Assembly: GCF_007954425.1 (NCBI RefSeq)
Contig: NZ_CP042345.1
Location: 1,674,001-1,738,000 of the forward strand
DNA: 64,000 nt
Reading direction: 5' to 3'
Source: Novosphingobium ginsenosidimutans
GTDB lineage: Bacteria > Pseudomonadota > Alphaproteobacteria > Sphingomonadales > Sphingomonadaceae
In this document: piece after piece, positions 33,269 through 41,770 of the stretch
Numbering within the stretch: the first letter of the stretch is position 1
How the letters are laid out: every line of letters begins with the position of its first letter
Made by a program: the position numbers and the translations under genes
The notes under the pieces: generated by a model
The model's database searches: none
Told to the model about the DNA's origin: nothing
Seen by the model: the letters and a program-made list of their open reading frames with translations, nothing else

Positions 33269-33777
33269 TGGACCCGGCGCTACAGCAACTGCTCGACAAG
33301 CAGGCCATCACCGAGGTCATCGCCCGTTATTCGCGCACGCTCGACTGGCTTGACGATGCAGGGCAGGCGACCTGCTACTGGCCCGATGCCCAGGTCGACT
33401 ACGGCTTCTTCAGCGGCACGGCGGCCGATTTCCTGCCTGTCGTCATGGCGATCGAGCGGCAGAGCCAGCGCCGCTGGCACATGCTGAACAGCGTCCAGAT
33501 CGCCTTCACCGGCCCCGATGCGGCGAGCGTCGAATGCTATGGCCTTGCCACCGGCATCCGCGAAACCGATGGGGTCTGGACTGGTAACCTCTATGGCGGC
33601 CGCTACCTTGATGAATTCGCGCGGCGACAGGGTGAATGGCGGATCGCCAAGCGACAATACGTGATGGACTGGTCGGTCCCGCTTGGCCCCCAGAACGACG
33701 GCACGCCCAACCCGGTGCTGCCGCTGCCGATCCTGGAAATCATCGCCAGCGGGCACCCGATGTACCGGCCGATGTAG
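33268..33777 (+). CDS. SnoaL-like / NTF2-fold protein
   Basis: This 169-residue protein has the SnoaL_4-type start LLDKQAITEVIARYSRTLDW, DAQVDYGFFSG and strands ending QGEWRIAKRQYVMDW. It is the third gene of the P450/ABM/SnoaL operon, coupled to the ABM gene by a one-base overlap. Similar domains at 24395 and 36806 have the same opening pattern. An isomerase, hydratase or dehydratase role on a hydroxylated intermediate is possible, but active-site residues were not identified. Confidence 0.83.
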   Translation: MDPALQQLLDKQAITEVIARYSRTLDWLDDAGQATCYWPDAQVDYGFFSGTAADFLPVVMAIERQSQRRWHMLNSVQIAFTGPDAASVECYGLATGIRETDGVWTGNLYGGRYLDEFARRQGEWRIAKRQYVMDWSVPLGPQNDGTPNPVLPLPILEIIASGHPMYRPM

Positions 33778-33778
33778 G

Positions 33779-34132
33779 CTATTCGCCCAGCGGCGGGTCC
33801 ATGTAGTCGCGGTAATAGGTCAGCCTGCCGCCTGCGACCTTGTAGATGCCGCAGCCGCCCTTGGTGCCGGCGGGGGAGTGCATGGTCCAGCGGGACCAGA
33901 CGGCGTGATCGTCGCCGCAGATTTCGTCGATGGTGAAGTGGATTTTGCGGTCGCCCATTTCCTCGACCATCTTGGACATGAACTGGTGGATCGCCGCCTT
34001 GCCATTGTAAGTCCCATAGACCGGGTCCTCCAGCAGGGCATCCTCGGCGAAGAGGTCGACCAGCTTGGTATAGTCGCCGCTGTCCTGGATCCGCCAGAAT
34101 TCCTCGATCACGCGTTGGGCTTCGCCGGGCAT
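33779..34132 (-). CDS. SnoaL-like / NTF2-fold protein
   Basis: This 117-residue protein belongs to the SnoaL_2-like branch: EAQRVIEEFWRIQDSGDYTK, LFAEDALLEDPVYGTYNGK and a sheet ending YYRDYMDPPLGE. The ATG at 34132 has GAGGAGAG upstream; a TTG at 34147 would overlap that site. It follows the VOC gene by 11 bases and probably belongs to the CoA ligase-VOC-SnoaL operon. The end converges with the SnoaL-like gene at 33777, with one base between them. Confidence 0.85.
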   Translation of the reverse strand: MPGEAQRVIEEFWRIQDSGDYTKLVDLFAEDALLEDPVYGTYNGKAAIHQFMSKMVEEMGDRKIHFTIDEICGDDHAVWSRWTMHSPAGTKGGCGIYKVAGGRLTYYRDYMDPPLGE

Positions 34133-34143
34133 AGTCTCTCTCC

Positions 34144-34671
34144 TCAAAGGTTGATGGTGCGGATCGGGTCGCTGCCGTCCCAGCCGTCAGCGGCGGCGGC
34201 GACCATGGCGTAGAAACCGGTCAGGCCGGGGCTGGGCTCATAGAGTTCCAGCATGTGGCCCAGGCTGCGGGTGGTATCGATGAAGGCAAAGGCGGTGCCA
34301 GTCGCCGTCACGGCATATTGCGCGGTCTGGTTGCCGGCGGCGGCGTGCTCGGCCAGCGCAGCGCCCAGATCGCCTACGAACAGCGCGACGTGGTGCAGGC
34401 CGTTGCCGCCCGCCGGGTATATGTCGTGATAGGCGCTCGGGTCCGGGTTATGCTGCTGGACGAACTCGACCATCACGCCGCCCCACTGGCCATAGGCGCT
34501 GGAGTGATCGAGCGGGCGGGGCGTGCCGCGATGTTCCGAGCGGCTCAGCGCGACATGGTCGATCACGAAGAACGGGCCAGAGCCGAACTGGCGGTGGTGC
34601 GCCAGCGCGGCTGCGCGGATGTCGGGCACGAAGTAGGCGATCTGGCGCGGGGGCAGATCGGCCAGCGTCAT
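34144..34671 (-). CDS. VOC (glyoxalase-fold) protein
   Basis: This 175-residue protein has two VOC units, opening QIAYFVPDIRAAALAHHRQF and continuing HHVALFVGDLGAALAEHAAAG, with a late Glu in HMLELYEPSPG as a possible metal ligand. The C-terminal WDGSDPIR is identical to that of the VOC protein at 9174-9707. The true start is the ATG at 34671, two bases below the ligase stop codon; an upstream ATG lies inside the ligase. The reaction is unknown. Confidence 0.83.
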   Translation of the reverse strand: MTLADLPPRQIAYFVPDIRAAALAHHRQFGSGPFFVIDHVALSRSEHRGTPRPLDHSSAYGQWGGVMVEFVQQHNPDPSAYHDIYPAGGNGLHHVALFVGDLGAALAEHAAAGNQTAQYAVTATGTAFAFIDTTRSLGHMLELYEPSPGLTGFYAMVAAAADGWDGSDPIRTINL

Positions 34672-34672
34672 G

Positions 34673-36286
34673 TCAGTTGACCGCGCGGTCCATGCCTTCC
34701 CAATAGGGTGCGCGCAGCTCGCGGCGCAGCACCTTGCCCGAGGCATTGCGGGGCAGGGCCGGGATGAAATCGACCGACTTGGGGCACTTGTAGCCCGCCA
34801 CGTGCTGGCGGCTGTGGGCGATCACTTCTGCCTCGGTCAGGGTCTCACCGGGCTTGACCACGACGCAGGCCTTGACCGCCTCGCCCCACTTGGCATCGGG
34901 CACGCCGATCACCGCGACATCGGCGACCTTGGGGTGCGAGTAGATCGCGTTCTCGACCTCGGCCGGGTAGACGTTCTCCCCGCCGGAGATGATCATGTCC
35001 TTCACCCGGTCGTGGATGTAGAGATAGCCGTCCTCGTCCATGTAGCCGGCATCGCCGGTGCGCAACCAGCCTTCGGCATCGATGGTCGAAGTGGTGGCCT
35101 CGGGCTTGTTCCAGTAGCCCTTCATGTTCTTGGTGCTGCGGGTGGCGATTTCGCCGACCACGCGCGGCGGCACGGCGTTGCCCTCGCTGTCGATGATCTT
35201 GATTTCCACGCCGGGCAGCGGCTTGCCGACCGAGCGCATCTTCGGGCTGCCTTCGGGCACGTGATCCTCGGGGTCCAGCGTCACGATCGTCCCGCTGGTC
35301 TCGGTCATGCCGTACATCTGCACAAAGCCGCAGCCGAAGCGGTCCATCGCCGCGCGCATCAGGTCGAGCGGGATGGGGGACGCTCCATAAGTGATGAACT
35401 TCAGCCGGCTGAAATCAACCTCGGCCACGCGCGGGTGGTTCAGCATGATCTGGATCGCGGCGGGGACCATGAAGATCTTGGAGATCGGATAGTTCTCGAT
35501 CATCTCCAGTGCCTTGGTCGGATCGTATTCCGGCAGCACGATCGCGCCGGTGCCGGCGAACATCGTGCCCAGGCCCGTGCCGGTGCCGCTGATGTGGAAG
35601 CACGGCATGGCCAGCAGCGTCACTTCGCCCGGGATCGGTACCTGCCAGGGCCGCATGTCTTCCACCGCCACCGCTGAAGGCCGCGAGGAGAGGATCGAGC
35701 GGTTGGTCAGGATCGCACCCTTGGGATGGCCCGTGGTGCCTGAGGTATAGAGCTGGATCGCATCGTCCTCGGTCCCGCCTTCGCGGTGCGGATCGTCCGC
35801 CGGGAAGCCATCGCGCCAGCTGCGGTAATCGGTCCAGTCGGCCGCGCCATCGGAGGTATCGATGCCGATCACGGTGGCGAGGCGCGGCACGGCGGCGCGG
35901 GCCTGCTCCACCAGCGGGGCAAAGCCTTCGCCCACGAACAGCACCTTCGCCTGGCAATCGTTGAGGACATAGACCACTTCGGGCACGGCCAGGCGCCAGT
36001 TCACCGGGGTCATCACCGCGCCGATCTTCAGCGCGCCCAGCAGCACTTCGAAGTAGAGGTGGATGTTCTTGCCCAGATAGGCGATCCGGTCCCCCGCCTG
36101 CACACCCAGCGCGGTCAGGCCATTGGCGGCGCGGTTCGATCCGGCGTCCAGCTCGGCAAAGGTCATCACCTCGTCGCCAAAGGTGAAGGCCATGGCCTGC
36201 GGATTGTCCGCCGCATGGGCGCGCACGGCGGCCACAACGGTTTCAAACTGCACGGCAGGCGCGGCTTCGGTCGATGTCTGTCCCAT
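34673..36286 (-). CDS. Acyl-CoA synthetase (AMP-forming ligase)
   Basis: This 537-residue ANL-family ligase activates a carboxylic acid to its CoA thioester with ATP. Motifs in order are LYTSGTTGHPKGA (phosphate loop), YGMTETSG, GWLRTGDAGYMDEDGYL, RVKDMIISGGENVYPAEVE and the C-terminal PRNASGKVLRREL with the catalytic Lys. The start at 36286 has AAGGACAAGG upstream; an ATG at 36328 would add 14 residues. It is the only CoA ligase in the window and so a candidate for activating the acid that feeds the ACAD/thiolase operon. It leads a VOC and a SnoaL-like gene. Confidence 0.94.
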   Translation of the reverse strand: MGQTSTEAAPAVQFETVVAAVRAHAADNPQAMAFTFGDEVMTFAELDAGSNRAANGLTALGVQAGDRIAYLGKNIHLYFEVLLGALKIGAVMTPVNWRLAVPEVVYVLNDCQAKVLFVGEGFAPLVEQARAAVPRLATVIGIDTSDGAADWTDYRSWRDGFPADDPHREGGTEDDAIQLYTSGTTGHPKGAILTNRSILSSRPSAVAVEDMRPWQVPIPGEVTLLAMPCFHISGTGTGLGTMFAGTGAIVLPEYDPTKALEMIENYPISKIFMVPAAIQIMLNHPRVAEVDFSRLKFITYGASPIPLDLMRAAMDRFGCGFVQMYGMTETSGTIVTLDPEDHVPEGSPKMRSVGKPLPGVEIKIIDSEGNAVPPRVVGEIATRSTKNMKGYWNKPEATTSTIDAEGWLRTGDAGYMDEDGYLYIHDRVKDMIISGGENVYPAEVENAIYSHPKVADVAVIGVPDAKWGEAVKACVVVKPGETLTEAEVIAHSRQHVAGYKCPKSVDFIPALPRNASGKVLRRELRAPYWEGMDRAVN

Positions 36287-36386
36287 GGCCTTGTCCTTAG
36301 GAACTTGGCCCCCGCGAACCATTGGCACATTTCATAGTCCCGCCGCGCGCGTGCATGGTGGACTGTGCCGGCAGGAGGCAATGCCC

Positions 36387-36809
36387 ATGGAACCCAATGC
36401 GCCAGACGTCCCCGCCGGCTTCGTCCCGGCCAATTTCTCGCCCGGGTTCCTGACCCTGTCCGGCCCCTATTTCATCCACCGAGGCGAGGGGGAGACGCGG
36501 CTCGGCCTGCGGGTGGGGGAGGCCCACGCCAACTACGTTGGCGTCGCCCACGGCGGGGTGCTAGCGACCTTTGCCGATGTCGCCCTGTCCTTCGCCGTGC
36601 ACGACAGCGAGCGGCCCGCGCTGGCGGTCGTATCCAACACGCTGACGGTGAACTTCCTGTCCGGCACCAAAAGCGGCGACTGGCTCGAAGCCACCTGCCG
36701 CCTTGACCGCAAAGGCAAGCGCATCGCTTATTGCAGCGGCGAAATCCGCCGCGGCGACGAGGTACTGATGACGATGACGGGGGTCTATACGATCTTGCGG
36801 AAGGATTAA
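36387..36809 (+). CDS. PaaI-type hotdog thioesterase
   Basis: This 140-residue single hotdog domain has the typical GVAHGGVLATFADVALSF helix with its HGG, and VSNTLTVNFLSGTKSGDWLEA strands. It should hydrolyse an acyl-CoA, perhaps to free CoA from a dead-end thioester. Of two in-frame ATGs (36381 and 36387) the second is spaced eight bases from AGGAGG and is preferred. It is divergent from the CoA ligase, a natural functional pair. Its end overlaps the converging SnoaL-like gene by four bases. Confidence 0.88.
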   Translation: MEPNAPDVPAGFVPANFSPGFLTLSGPYFIHRGEGETRLGLRVGEAHANYVGVAHGGVLATFADVALSFAVHDSERPALAVVSNTLTVNFLSGTKSGDWLEATCRLDRKGKRIAYCSGEIRRGDEVLMTMTGVYTILRKD

Positions 36810-37345
36810 CCCGCCCAAGCCGCCGCCACCGGCCAAGCCGGATCGCCCGCGTCATGCTGCCCGCGCGCTTCCTGCGGCACGGCGGACAGGTTCGCCGCGC
36901 CGATCTCGCGGAATTCGCGCCAGTCGTAGATGCCGGTGCGCTGCATGATCCGCCATTCGCCGCGGTAAAGGACGAGGCGGTCGACATAGCGGCCGGCGAT
37001 CACGGCCGAATAGTCCTCGCCCCGGTCGGGGAAGACGGTGGGCAGGGGATAGCCCGGCGGCACGATGTGCATCGCGGTCATATAGGTTTCGGCAATGGCG
37101 GCATCGGGGCCATCGGCGGCGATCAGCATCTGGCCGAGCTGATGGTGCGTTGCTACGCAATTGTTGATCACGGCCTGGGCCTGGCCGACGAAGTCCTGCC
37201 ACGATCCACTAATCGGCCCGAAGGCAAAGGTCGCTTCCGGGTGGAAGATCTGCGGCATCAGCTCCCACCGCCGCCGGTCGATGGCGTGGGCATAGGCCGT
37301 CAGCACATCACGGATCGCGTCCTTGTCTGCGAGTGAAAGGGTCAT
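36806..37345 (-). CDS. SnoaL-like / NTF2-fold protein
   Basis: This 179-residue protein opens with LADKDAIRDVLTAYAHAIDRRRWE, continues FHPEATFAFGPISGSW and ends its sheet at EWRIMQRTGIYDWRE. It overlaps the MDR gene upstream by four bases, so the two are co-translated. It is longer than the other SnoaL-like proteins through a C-terminal tail of about 30 residues. The catalytic role is unknown. Confidence 0.85.
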   Translation of the reverse strand: MTLSLADKDAIRDVLTAYAHAIDRRRWELMPQIFHPEATFAFGPISGSWQDFVGQAQAVINNCVATHHQLGQMLIAADGPDAAIAETYMTAMHIVPPGYPLPTVFPDRGEDYSAVIAGRYVDRLVLYRGEWRIMQRTGIYDWREFREIGAANLSAVPQEARGQHDAGDPAWPVAAAWAG

Positions 37346-38346
37346 TGCGGCAGCTCCACCAGTACCTTGCCGAAATTGCCCCCGGTGAACAGCCGGGCAT
37401 AGGCGGCAAGGGTGTTTTCCAGGCCCGTGGTCATGTCATAGGGCAGCGAGAGCTGGCCGGCATCGACCCACTGGCGCAGGCGCGCGGTCAGCGCCTTGCC
37501 CTGGTCCATGAAATCGGGCGAGAAGAAGCCTTCGATCCTGAGGCGCTTCATCAGCACCTGATCGAAATTGGCTGGCCCGCGCCGTTCCCCGGCGGTGTAT
37601 TCCGCCACCAGCCCGCAGACGGCGACGCGGCCATAAAGCGCCATGTTGGCAAGGACATCCTCTAGGATCGGTCCGCCGACATTGTCGAAATAGACGTCGA
37701 TCCCGCCGGGTATCTCGACCAGCTTTTCGCGCAGGCCCCCGGCGCGGTAGTCATAGGCGGCGGCCAGGCCATAGTCCCGCACCAGCAGCGCGCATTTCTC
37801 TGCCCCGCCGGCAATGCCATAGGCCTCCGCGCCGAGCAGCTTGGCGATCTGGCAGGCGAGCAGCCCGGTCGATCCGGCGGCGGCAGAGACGACCACGGCC
37901 TCGCCAGCCTTGGTCGCACCCGTCCGTTCGATCCCCCACAGCGCGGTCCAGCCGTTCATGCCGAGCGGACCGAGATGATCGCGCAGGTCGGCCACGCTGG
38001 CATCAACCTTGAAGGCCCCGGCCATGACCGGATCGACCACCGAGTAATCGCTCCAGGTACCAAAGGCGCGGACCCAGTCACCTGCCGCAAAGCCCGCCGC
38101 GTTTGAGGCGATCACTTCGCCCAGTACCAGGCCGGACATCGGCGTGCCCAGCGGCAGCGGCGGCTGATAGCCATCGGTGCGGTCGGTCATCCACATCCGC
38201 GTGCCGGCATCCATCGACAGGTAGCGGTTGCGGATCACGATCTGGCCGGCTTCCGGCGCGGCCAGCGGCACGGTCTGGAGCGACAGCGCTTCGGCAAAGG
38301 CATTGCCCACCGGGCGCGCATCCAGTCGCCAGAAACGGTTGTTCAT
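37342..38346 (-). CDS. Zinc-independent MDR enone reductase (NADP-dependent, COG2130 type)
   Basis: This 334-residue paralogue of the other three MDRs has LSMDAGTRMWMTDR, the nucleotide loop VSAAAGSTG, GIAGGAEKC and DVYFDNVGG. It is the first gene of an MDR/SnoaL operon and is divergent from the NmrA-like gene at 38483. The reduction of a conjugated C=C bond is likely from the family. Confidence 0.92.
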   Translation of the reverse strand: MNNRFWRLDARPVGNAFAEALSLQTVPLAAPEAGQIVIRNRYLSMDAGTRMWMTDRTDGYQPPLPLGTPMSGLVLGEVIASNAAGFAAGDWVRAFGTWSDYSVVDPVMAGAFKVDASVADLRDHLGPLGMNGWTALWGIERTGATKAGEAVVVSAAAGSTGLLACQIAKLLGAEAYGIAGGAEKCALLVRDYGLAAAYDYRAGGLREKLVEIPGGIDVYFDNVGGPILEDVLANMALYGRVAVCGLVAEYTAGERRGPANFDQVLMKRLRIEGFFSPDFMDQGKALTARLRQWVDAGQLSLPYDMTTGLENTLAAYARLFTGGNFGKVLVELPQ

Positions 38347-38482
38347 GAACGGCCTCTCTAAAATCCTATCGCCAGCACCATAGGCGCAAAGCGTCCACCG
38401 GCACGGCTATCAATTTCGCCGAGCGCGGGGGGCGCCGCATTGCCGTAACGTCAGGGCAACAGATGAGAGGGAGACTATCGAA

Positions 38483-39430
38483 ATGGCCTTGATCACAGTC
38501 ATTGGCGCGAGTGGCCGCCAGGGCATGGCGCAGGTGCGGCAGGCGCTGGCCGCCGGCTACAAGGTGCGGGCGATCACCCGCAGCGCCGATCCCTTTGCCG
38601 GGGAGGATTTTCCCGGGATCGACTCGGTCGAACTGCGGCCGATGGATCTCTACGATACCGATAGCTATGCCGCCGCGCTCGAGGGCAGCGATTACATCTT
38701 CTACACCCACCCGCTCCAGGCCCGGGCCGACCGCGCCGTGCTGGTCGGCCAGGTCGGCGCTGCGGCGGCCGCGCTCGACGTCAAGCGGGTGGTCTGGAAC
38801 ACCTCGAGCTGGATTCCGGACAAGCCGGGCGATGCCTTCACCTATGCCGGCAACACCAAGGGTATCAACGCGCTGTGGCGCTCCGGCGCGCCGGGTACAG
38901 TGTTCGGCTCGGTCCTGTTCATGGACAACCTGCTGACCAACTGGGCACGGCCGTTCATCGTCGGCGAGGGGCGCTACGTCTACCCGCACAACCCGGAGCT
39001 GGAGGCCAACTGGATCAGCCTCGATGACGTGGCGAAGTTCATGCTGGCCTCGCTCGAGCGACCCGACATGGAAGGCGCCTGGCTCAACATCGGCGGGCCA
39101 GAGCGGATGCGCGGGCCGCAGGTTGCCAAGGTGCTGAGCGATGCCCTGGGCAAGCCGATCAAGTACGATCCCTGCACCCCGGCCGAGTTCGGTCGCTACC
39201 TCGTCGAGGCGGCCGGTGACGGCATGCCGGCGGCGATGCGCGAGGAATTCGCCAAGGGGATCGAGGCCTTCTACGATTACAACAACACCGCCCCGACCAA
39301 GCCATTCGCGGTCGATATGGACCATGTCTACGAGCGCTTCCCCGAACTGGAAGGCAAGCTGGAAAGCATGGCCGAATGGGCGCCGCGGCAGGACTGGGGC
39401 GAAAAGAACCACCGCCCTGCGTTCGGCTGA
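38483..39430 (+). CDS. NmrA-like NAD(P)-binding protein (atypical SDR)
   Basis: This 315-residue protein begins with the motif TVIGASGRQGMAQV, and shares VVWNTSSWI, SVLFMDNLL and WISLDDVAKF with the NmrA-like protein at 6718-7635. The family ranges from NADPH-dependent reductases of phenylpropanoids to redox-sensing regulators. GAGAGGGAG lies upstream of the ATG. The gene is followed by a strong terminator and then the converging Rieske gene, echoing the NmrA/Rieske association at 6718-9069. Confidence 0.86.
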   Translation: MALITVIGASGRQGMAQVRQALAAGYKVRAITRSADPFAGEDFPGIDSVELRPMDLYDTDSYAAALEGSDYIFYTHPLQARADRAVLVGQVGAAAAALDVKRVVWNTSSWIPDKPGDAFTYAGNTKGINALWRSGAPGTVFGSVLFMDNLLTNWARPFIVGEGRYVYPHNPELEANWISLDDVAKFMLASLERPDMEGAWLNIGGPERMRGPQVAKVLSDALGKPIKYDPCTPAEFGRYLVEAAGDGMPAAMREEFAKGIEAFYDYNNTAPTKPFAVDMDHVYERFPELEGKLESMAEWAPRQDWGEKNHRPAFG

Positions 39431-39448
39431 GCGGTAGGTCAGAGATTG

Positions 39449-39479
39449 CGGCGGCGGGGCCTTGCTCCGCCGCCGTTTT
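39449..39479 (+). terminator. Intrinsic terminator after NmrA-like gene
   Basis: A perfect 9-bp stem, CGGCGGCGG (39449-39457) with CCGCCGCCG (39467-39475), encloses a nine-base loop and is followed by TTTT. It starts 18 bases after the NmrA-like stop codon. Confidence 0.85.
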
Positions 39480-40712
39480 CTATTCGGCTGCCAGACTGGG
39501 CTGCTCGGCCGCGAAGATCTCGATCAGGTCGTCATCGCTGGCATTGGTCAGCTTGTCGACCCACTGGTGGAACACCTGTCCGCCGCGCTCGTTGCGGCCG
39601 AACAGCACGTCTTTCATCAGCCCGCTCTGCAGCGCCTGGTGCTGGCGCTTGCCGGTCTTGTAGTCCTCATCCCGCACCACGATTTCGAGGAAATCGAACT
39701 GGTCGTGCGCGGCCTTGATCGCCGCTTCGTCGGTCGGCTTGTGCTCCATCACGTAGAACTGGGTGGTATAGCTTTCGCCCACCTTGTCGCCTGGGAACAG
39801 CTGGCTGATCATCGCCCCGCGCAGGCCGCCGCCATAGAAGCTGGCGATCGAGATGTGCGGAAAGATCGTCCAGACGCCCTGGACCAGAACTTCTTGCGGG
39901 ATCTCGTCATCGTTCATGGCGGCGAGGTCCATTTTCATATCGTCTTCGCCCGACACCTTGATCGCATAGCGCGACGGGGTGGAGAGTCGCTGGTGCGGGC
40001 CGAAGGCGAAGTAGTTGGCGCGGTTGTAGAAGTCCGAACCAAAGGTGTTCGCATGGAGCACGGGCAGGTGGTAGAAATCGAGGTAGCCATCGTAGGCCGT
40101 CTTCCAGTTCGGGCCGGAGAGGGTGCGCTGGCTGAACAGGTGCCAGCCATCGAATTCGAAGGCCTTCAGCAGCTCGTCATAGCCGCACAGGTAATCGGCG
40201 ATATCGAGCTTGGAATTGGGGTCGAGCGTCGCCCAGATCAGCCCGGCGCTTTCGTAGACCGGGAAGCGGGTCAGGCAATGCGCCGCCTTGTCGATCGCGC
40301 CGAAATCCTGCGGGCTGGCAACGCCGATCAGCGCGCCGTCGTTCTTGAAGGTCCAGCCGTGGTAGCCGCAGGTAAAGCGGCTGGCATTGCCGCTGCCCGA
40401 AGCGACCGGGTTGCCGCGATGGGTGCACATGTTGAGAAAGGCCGCAACAGTGCCGTCCTTCTGGCGGGTTAGCAGCAATGGCACGCCGCAGATGTCCATC
40501 GCCTTGTAATCGCCGGGTTCGGGCAGTTCGCACGATGGCGCAACCATCAGCGGCAGGCGGCGGAAGATCTGGCGCTTCTCGCGCTCGAACAGCGTCTCAT
40601 CGGTATAGGCCGATGCGGGGATGCGCACCACTTCGTCGGCCAGTTCCATCGTTCCGGCATCACCATGGGCGATCAGCGAGCGGGTCATTTCGATCAGCGT
40701 ATTGCGAGCCAT
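39480..40712 (-). CDS. Rieske non-heme iron oxygenase, alpha subunit
   Basis: This 410-residue oxygenase has Cys96/His98 (CTHRG) and Cys115/His118 (CGYHGW) for the Rieske cluster and DFYHLPVLH for the mononuclear iron, with the bridging Asp in place three residues before the first His. The start at 40712 has GAGGAA upstream; an ATG at 40775 would run through the regulatory palindrome. It is likely an alpha3 monooxygenase or dioxygenase needing external electron carriers. The stop touches the plus-strand terminator. Confidence 0.94.
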   Translation of the reverse strand: MARNTLIEMTRSLIAHGDAGTMELADEVVRIPASAYTDETLFEREKRQIFRRLPLMVAPSCELPEPGDYKAMDICGVPLLLTRQKDGTVAAFLNMCTHRGNPVASGSGNASRFTCGYHGWTFKNDGALIGVASPQDFGAIDKAAHCLTRFPVYESAGLIWATLDPNSKLDIADYLCGYDELLKAFEFDGWHLFSQRTLSGPNWKTAYDGYLDFYHLPVLHANTFGSDFYNRANYFAFGPHQRLSTPSRYAIKVSGEDDMKMDLAAMNDDEIPQEVLVQGVWTIFPHISIASFYGGGLRGAMISQLFPGDKVGESYTTQFYVMEHKPTDEAAIKAAHDQFDFLEIVVRDEDYKTGKRQHQALQSGLMKDVLFGRNERGGQVFHQWVDKLTNASDDDLIEIFAAEQPSLAAE

Positions 40713-40769
40713 TGCAGTTTCCTCAGTCCCAACCCGGGTCTTGTTACTCTCGCGCGCGCGGCGGCGAAT

Positions 40770-40787
40770 TGACAATTGTCATTTTTG
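40770..40787. promoter_or_regulatory. Palindromic putative operator upstream of Rieske gene
   Basis: TGACAATTGTCA at 40770-40781 is a perfect 12-base palindrome. It is overlapped by GACAATTGTCATTTTTG (40771-40787), a near copy of the site at 24861-24877. It lies 58 bases upstream of the Rieske start codon on the minus strand, where an operator or activator site would be expected. Confidence 0.45.
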
Positions 40788-40807
40788 GTTGCGAGGCGCC
40801 GATCCGG

Positions 40808-41770
40808 TCAGGGTTTGACCACCAGATTGCCGCTGTGCTGGCCGGTGAACAGCATCATCAAGGCCTCCGGGAAGCGGTCGATCGGCTCAACCACGTGCTC
40901 GGGCAAGTGGGCCTTGCCGGTGCGGATCAGCTGCGAGATCTCCTTGATTGCCTCACCGAACCGGGCGGCGTGGTGGCTGACCACGAAGCCGCGCATCGAG
41001 GCGTTGCGTTCGGCCAGCCGCAGGTAAAGCTTGGGTCCGCGCACGTCGTTGAGGTTCTGGTACTGCGAGATCGCCCCGCAGATTACCACCCGCGCGCCGC
41101 CTCTGGGGCGCAGGTTGTCGAGCGCGGCATCGAGGATCTCACCGCCGACATTGTCGAAGAACAGGTCGATCCCCTCAGGCGCCAGCCGCGCGAGCTGCGT
41201 CCCGACATCGCCGGCCTTGTAGTCGATCGCCGCATCGGCGCCGAGCAGGCCGGTGACGAACCCGCACTTGGCCGGGCCGCCGGCAATCCCGATCACCCGT
41301 GCGCCGCGCGCCTTGGCGAACTGCACCACGCAGGAGCCGACCGCCCCGGCTGCACCCGAAACCAGCACGACATCGCCCGGCTGCACCTCGCCCACCGCGA
41401 CCAGCCCGACCCAGGCGGTGAGGCCCGTGGTGATGCCGAGCAGGCCAATGAAGTCCGATGGGGAAACGCCTTGTTCGGGCACCACCTTGGTCAGCGCGGC
41501 GGCGTCCATCAGCGCCATGGTCTGGGCCGAAAGCAGGCCATAGGCCCAGTCACCGACCGCAAAGCCGGGATCGCTGCTGGCCACGACCTGGCCAATCCCG
41601 AAAGCGCGAATGGTCGAGCCAAGTGTGACGCTCTCGTGGAATCCTTCGGCATCGAGCGTGGTACGAATCCAGGCGTCCATCGAGAGGGTATCGACCTTGA
41701 CCAGCACCTGGCCGGCCGGGACCTGTTCGATCGTTTCATCCACGATGCCGAAGTCGGACAGCGAAGGCAT
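40808..41770 (-). CDS. Zinc-independent MDR enone reductase with unclear N terminus
   Basis: The protein has MDR landmarks: TLSMDAWIRTTLD, the VSGAAGAVGSC loop, GIAGGPAKC and DLFFDNVGGE. The first ordinary start codon is the ATG at 41770, giving 320 residues, but the reading frame upstream encodes a family-like beginning (IAYQNRRVTIAKRPAG). That stretch has no ATG, GTG, TTG or CTG before an in-frame TGA. An ATC at 41818 sits seven bases after AGGAG (41830-41826), so an ATC start giving 336 residues is possible; otherwise the first strand is missing. It is transcribed away from the TonB gene. Confidence 0.88.
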   Translation of the reverse strand: MPSLSDFGIVDETIEQVPAGQVLVKVDTLSMDAWIRTTLDAEGFHESVTLGSTIRAFGIGQVVASSDPGFAVGDWAYGLLSAQTMALMDAAALTKVVPEQGVSPSDFIGLLGITTGLTAWVGLVAVGEVQPGDVVLVSGAAGAVGSCVVQFAKARGARVIGIAGGPAKCGFVTGLLGADAAIDYKAGDVGTQLARLAPEGIDLFFDNVGGEILDAALDNLRPRGGARVVICGAISQYQNLNDVRGPKLYLRLAERNASMRGFVVSHHAARFGEAIKEISQLIRTGKAHLPEHVVEPIDRFPEALMMLFTGQHSGNLVVKP

